DNA of 64,000 nucleotides from Erythroxylum novogranatense (taxonomy: Eukaryota > Streptophyta > Magnoliopsida > Malpighiales > Erythroxylaceae): contig CM057229.1 in NCBI GenBank assembly GCA_029891385.1, positions 4,403,001-4,467,000 on the forward strand, read 5' to 3'. Made by a program: the position numbers and the translations under genes. The notes beneath the pieces are model-generated. The model had not been told where the DNA came from, did no database searches, and worked only from the letters and a program-made list of their open reading frames with translations. Below are positions 59,098 to 64,000 of the stretch, piece by piece; the first letter of the stretch is position 1; each line of letters begins with the position of its first letter.

Positions 59098-62000
59098 TTA
59101 TAGAAACCCTTACCATAGAGATGTACCGAACGCCAGTAGGTCATTCCGATACACACCCTACGATAAGGGTGCGCCATTTAACAAACTACCAACTCCACAT
59201 GGCATCAATGTATTAGAAAGCAGTAGTATGGAATTCACTAATTTTTTAAGACATAACTTTCTCATTTCATATCCTCAAAGCAGTAATTTATACAACTGAA
59301 AGTGTCTGTACAAGTCTCCAAAAGAAAATCAAACAGAAAGCTAACTAGGTCATCCCTCCAAAAGTGCCGGTGACCGGCACATGTGCCATGACTTCTCTTG
59401 CCAACTCAATCTACACGGCAGGGAAAGTCTATCCGGAGCTATGAGTCAACTGTCTCGGTCCTGAAAAATAATTTGCAATTTTGGGTGAGTTTGCGAACTC
59501 AGTGAGGAACCATCATCGATGGTTCACCCAATTCATGCATATACACGAGTCACATAATTATTTCACCAAATCACATTCAATAATACCACGTAATTATCAT
59601 ATCACCAAGGAACCAATTTAAATGCATATGAAATGTATATGAGACGCTTTTCAGCTTTATTACATTGTTGGATTGGCGCTCAAATCGTCCCATTAAGGCG
59701 ATTACTCGGTGAGCCATAGGCTCAGATCACTATGGGCTCGAGGCCCAATCACGCTGAGCTATAAGCTCGCTGGTCGCTTCCGTCACAATCGCCAATTATC
59801 GATCACGCCGTTATGCATGAAATGCATATGTCCAATATATCCAAATCAATAGCGACGATCCAAATTCATATAAGACACTCATAGGCAATCCCATGAAATT
59901 CATACATAACACTTCTATATCATAGTTCAGATATTTCGCACACCTATGGTCCAAATCAAGCAAATCAAACACATATAAATCCTCCATTATCCCCCATGGC
60001 ATAGTTGCAAAATAGTAAACACATAAAGGTTGAGGAACCAACTAGGTTACTCACCTAATAACTTCCGCTAATGCCGGAAGTCTCCATAACGTCTGTGGAA
60101 CGGCGGTCCAACCGAGCCTCTATAGCAATTGAAATAAATTCACATTACCAATCAGATAATTAAAACGATCAAATAATGCACATGGAATCCTTAAAACGTG
60201 TATAATGCATGTTCATGGCATTCGGCCCTAATCTAAATTTTCCCATCACAAAATCCGTCTAAAATTAGAAAACTATAGGCGCCGACGGTGCGCAATTCGG
60301 ACCTCTATAGGTCCCCAATTAAATAAAATAGTGTTTACAAGTTCCGTCAATAGGGGCTACGTCAAATTCCCGTCTAAAAATTCCCGATTTCTCAGAAAAT
60401 AAAATTAAATATTCAACGAATCCGATGCCTCTGGAATCAGGTCAATCGGACGTCGGACGAGAAAGAAATTGACAAAAGAACAATTGTACCTTTTAATAAC
60501 AAATAATAATCAAAATAAAATAATATATATATATATATATCGAACGCCTCGCCTGGGCGAGACGTCCTCATGAGGCTAAATCGCCACTTAAATCGTCGCG
60601 AGGCGAGGCGCCGCCTCGCGACCAGCCACTAAATCTCGCGAGGTGAGGCGACGTCGCTCATGAGGGCGAGTTTCCACCGCCGCCTTTTTTTTTCCAGATT
60701 TCAATCTTAATTTCCAATTACTCTAACTTTTAGCACACAAATTAGAAAAATACCCACTATACCTCATTGGAAAGCTTATGAAAAGCTCTACAACTCTCAA
60801 GAAGACCATAAAATCAATTCAACCTCTAAGGGTGTCAAAATCCCATCCAAGATACTGCTTACTCAAAACTCATAGATATAGGACAGTAACTCACAAATGC
60901 GAGGACTCACTGATTAGTCAGCTAAAAATTACCACATAAATATGCTCAATCAGTTCATAATGTCCTCTACAACTTTCATGAACAACCCAAAATCAAATTC
61001 CATTGCTAAACAAGTCAATTAATTCACTCAATGTTACTGTCCCTGAAACTATGCAATTTGAGCAGTAACTTTATAACCAACATAACTCCCTGTAGACAAG
61101 TCATTAAAATCAGAGCTTTATATCCCTGAAAAGATAAAATCCCAAACTTCAATTCTTCCTGAAATAACCAAACTCCAATTCAGCCTCTAACATTTTCAAA
61201 TCTGTCATGCAAGTTTCTGACCTAAACAACACTTAACATCACAATGTAGGTCCAGATTTTGAAATTCCATATTTCCCACATCTGACCTCCAAAAATTAGA
61301 AACCATATACCATGTTCAAGATCAATCTGATATCTAAAACTCTTCAGTACAATGCAAACCCCAAATCAAATCACAAAATTCCTAAAATTCCTCCAAACCC
61401 GAAAGTGCACTAAATGTGCCAATCCAGCTAGGTTTCAGCCAATGCATGAAAACAGTCAGCAGTAATCAGGTCCTATCTCCTAACATAAAACTCGAAAAAT
61501 AGCAAGATCAGTGGAAATGGAAAGCTAATTCAATAGGCTACAACTTTCATGAAGACCATTTTCCTAATTCCATACCAATTAATTTAGAAAATCAGAAAAT
61601 TCATTGAACACATTTGCGGATACTGTTCACAGCCAACAAAACAGAAACTTTCCATGCCAATTTTCGACCTTCTCACATTATAATTTAATAACACCTATTT
61701 CACACTAAAATGAAGCCAACATCCCAAAGTTTACTTGGGCACAAACCTCACCTCATTTTCTCACCTATACAATTTATTATGATCAAAACAGTACCATAGG
61801 TTCAAAACTCAATTTCCAGCATTCAACATTAATCTAACTCCTTTCACTTCTAACATCTATAACACTTTACTAAGCATCAAATTTTACCTCTAATTCATCC
61901 ACAAGCTCATTTCAACATATACTTCTAGAATTATACACAATTGGCAGCAACCACACAATGCATCTTCCTAAGGTTTCCATTCATCTAAGCTAACAAACTC

Positions 62001-62997
62001 AATTCAAACCAAGCCAAATTCAAGGAAAACTATAATCATTCATTCATCATTCATTCATCCTTACACAAGCATTCATTTACACCCATTCAAACCTACCTTT
62101 ATCATCATGAAATAAATGCATAAGTGCTTCCTTAATTGCTTCTAACTACCAAAACATAAAACAACTATTAAGACTCACCTTACACAAGTTCAAGCCTCCA
62201 CTCTCAAAAGCTTTAAACCTCTCCACACTTCCTACTTTGATACTTCACCCACGACAATCATAAGCATAACCAAGATCATCCTCAACTCAAGGATCTAGCT
62301 AGGTTTATATGTGAAGAAAAAAAGGCAACCCTTCTTGGATGAAGAAAATTCAAAGGAGAAAAGGCAAGTTTGGATGGAAGGTGGAAGAATGAGCTTTCCA
62401 AAGCTTTCAAAGCCTCCTTTTTTAATAGCAAGCCAAATGAAAAAGTCGTAGGTGATGTATATAAGAAGACAAAATTAGTTAATGAAGAGCCACTTGGCTT
62501 TTACAAATAAAGAAAGGACAAAATCTTAACTTAATCAACATACTTTAATCATAATCTTTAATCTAATTTAATCTTAATCCAATTTATGCTAATAAGTCTA
62601 TAACAATTCTCACAATAAATTATTCACTAATCTTATGTCATTATGCAGTCCCTTTTCAGTACAGAAAAGGCTCACTCAGTCAGTCAGTTGAAATTTTTCG
62701 GTCCAGGAAAGAACCCTAAAAATTCCGGAAAATTCCATAAATCCCCAAAATGTAAAACACTTAATGGCGCACTCCAAATAATTTTTTTCAAACACAATTA
62801 CCCCATAAATTACACAAAGAATCTCCATTTGAAATTTAAGCCGAAAAATGTCATGAACGCATGTATACTATGTGCATGTGCAACCAATCGTTAATCATGG
62901 AGGCTATATACTGTATGTGCATGCCGAGATATAATTTAATATCCCGAACCCTTCCTAATTACCAAAATGCCCTTCCTATAGGAGAGGGGATGTTACA
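59098..62997 (-). repeat. Tekay-like 5' LTR (right)
   Basis: About 3.9 kb, aligned with 50623-54520. The segment 60690-62640 is almost identical to 52205-54180. Differences cluster in GC-rich or CHG-rich places, for example TCACTCAGTCAGTCAGTTG here against TCACTCGATCAATCATTG on the left. The LTR edge at 59098 is blurred (TTATAGAAACCC instead of TGTAGCACCCCC). Confidence 0.87.
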
Positions 62998-64000
62998 ATT
63001 CTTATCAGCAAAGAAAATGAGGTAAAACAATGGGGTGATCTCGTTTGACGAATCTAATTTGGAAGGTGTTAGCTGTCCTCATGATGATGCATCAACCTAC
63101 CCATTCACTCGAGTTTTCTTGAACGTAAAATTCGGACAAAGGCCACGTCAAATAGAGAGGAATGTTGAATTCTTGATTGTGAAATTCGTCGGAGCATATA
63201 ACGCAATAATTGGAAAAGCCACCCAAAACACTCTCAGAGCAATTTTTTCAACTTACTATTAAGCAATGAAATTCCCAACACCTCATAGAGTCGGTATTGT
63301 TAGGGGTCAGTAAAGAATCGCTAGGGAATGTTACATGGCAAAAACGAGGACTCTTGATGGGGCGGTAGTTTTGACAAGTTCCTTTGATATGAGAGCCAAC
63401 GAAGAAATTGAGAGGATGAACCCTGCCGAAGAAACACAACAGATTATATTGGATGAAGAAGATCGATCCAAATTCACAAATCTAGGCACTGAACTCGAAA
63501 AAGGGCTGGCTAAAGTGATCACAAATTGCTTGATAGAGAACAGATCGGTCTTTACTTGGGTACCGAGCGATATGCCTAGAATTTCTCAAGCATTAGCATC
63601 TCATTCTCTCGGTATTCGAAAAGACTGCAAGTCAGTCAGACAGAAGAAGCGGTGGCAAAGAAAATAAAGGCAGGGGGTAATCGAGAAAGAGATAGGAAAA
63701 TTGCTCGATGCTGGGTTCATTTGGGAAGTCAAGTACCCTGAATGGTTAGCGAACGTGGTACTAGTAAAGAAGAAAAACAGAAAATAGAAAATGTGCATCG
63801 ATTTCACTGACTTGAACAAAACATGCCCAAATGACAGCTTCCCCTACCCAAAATCGATCAGCTGGTAAACTCTACATCAGGGCATGAGCTCCTCAGTTTC
63901 TTGGATGCCTTCTCCGGTTATCATCAAATACAAATGAGTTTTAAAGACGAAGAAAAGACAACTTTTATTACTGACCAGGGCACATATTGCTACCAGGTAA
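62998..64000 (+). pseudogene. Tat element protease and reverse transcriptase start
   Basis: The frame resumes with ILISKENEV, then VSFDESNLEGVSCPHDDAST and FLIVKFVGAYNAIIGKATQN, the protease end. It continues with the RT lead NRSVFTWVPSDMP, VIEKEIGKLLDAGFI, MCIDFTDLNKTCPNDSFPYP and, after a one-base deletion near 63848, LLSFLDAFSGYHQIQM and KTTFITDQGTYCYQV at the window edge. In-frame stops lie near 63260, 63312, 63665 and 63785. The remaining RT, RNase H and integrase are beyond the window. Confidence 0.86.

Larger units (their letters stand above)
50623..62997 (-). mobile_element. Complete Tekay-like chromovirus
   Basis: 12.4 kb with two 3.9 kb LTRs, primer site, remnants of gag to integrase, a chromodomain and a polypurine tract, all on the minus strand. 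The flanks AGACA (left) and ATTCT (right) do not match, so no 5 bp duplication is visible, although the Tat host frame resumes across it. LTRs are nearly identical over long stretches, implying a recent insertion. The coding part nevertheless shows dozens of frame breaks, many at swapped CTG/CAG triplets. Confidence 0.9.
46757..64000 (+). mobile_element. Tat/Retand-type Ty3/gypsy element (3' part outside window)
   Basis: A short LTR, a TTGGCGTCCACCGTGGGG primer-site region, gag with the CRFHRDxGYDTEDCWDLK block, then protease and RT with DLNKTCPNDSFPYP, all fit the Tat lineage. Two younger insertions split it: a solo LTR in its LTR and a complete Tekay-like element between gag and protease. 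Reading text resumes across the latter (VAED before, ILISKENE after). It is multiply broken and runs off the right edge within RT. Confidence 0.88.

Overview
The window looks like nuclear DNA of a flowering plant, probably a eudicot, from repeat-rich (pericentromere-like) chromatin. It is dominated by nested LTR retrotransposons of plant-specific lineages: Athila, Tat/Retand and Tekay-like and Reina-like chromoviruses of Ty3/gypsy, plus one Copia element. The only complete host genes are two seven-exon patatin-like acyl hydrolase genes with short AT-rich introns. No bacterial, organellar or viral genes, no CRISPR array and no RNA gene were seen. Species cannot be named from the sequence.

Layout. 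1-26132 is one nest. The oldest layer is a Reina-like chromovirus on the plus strand (pieces at 11991-12566 and 24175-26132). Two Athila elements landed in it about 570 bp apart: Athila-1 on the plus strand (window start to 11990) and Athila-2 on the minus strand (12567-24169, complete, TSD AATGG). A Tekay-family solo LTR (6686-10427, TSD AAAAG) sits inside the 3' LTR of Athila-1.

26145-45000 is a tandem segmental duplication. Each unit carries an intact patatin-like gene on the minus strand (26488-28302 and 34190-36000, both 391 codons by my splice model, 379 of 391 residues identical) and a small exon-like relic on the plus strand. Unit A received a truncated Copia element (29773-32390, TSD CATAT). 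Unit B received an AT-rich insert, a PIF/Harbinger-like MITE loaded with an ATT microsatellite, an unclassified repeat (C1) and a second Tekay-family solo LTR (40634-44647, TSD ATATA). A second copy of the unclassified repeat (C2) follows at 45001-46756 and holds a 504 bp LTR-like insertion.

46757 to the window end is a Tat/Retand-type element on the plus strand. Its 333 bp LTR is split by a 1.77 kb solo LTR (TSD GCACG). Its gag-pol is split by a complete Tekay-like element on the minus strand (50623-62997).

The main points for a second look are these. Athila-1 and Athila-2 share paired hairpin-plus-G-tract modules with fixed spacing and a compensatory base pair; one module is the polypurine tract and the other lies about 1.4 kb upstream. 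All four Tekay-family LTRs share a three-way-junction-like structure. The Tekay-like element has nearly identical LTRs but a shredded pol with repeated CTG/CAG to TCG/CGA swaps, which looks more like a consensus error than decay. The patatin pair differs by about 256 bp of promoter-proximal sequence.
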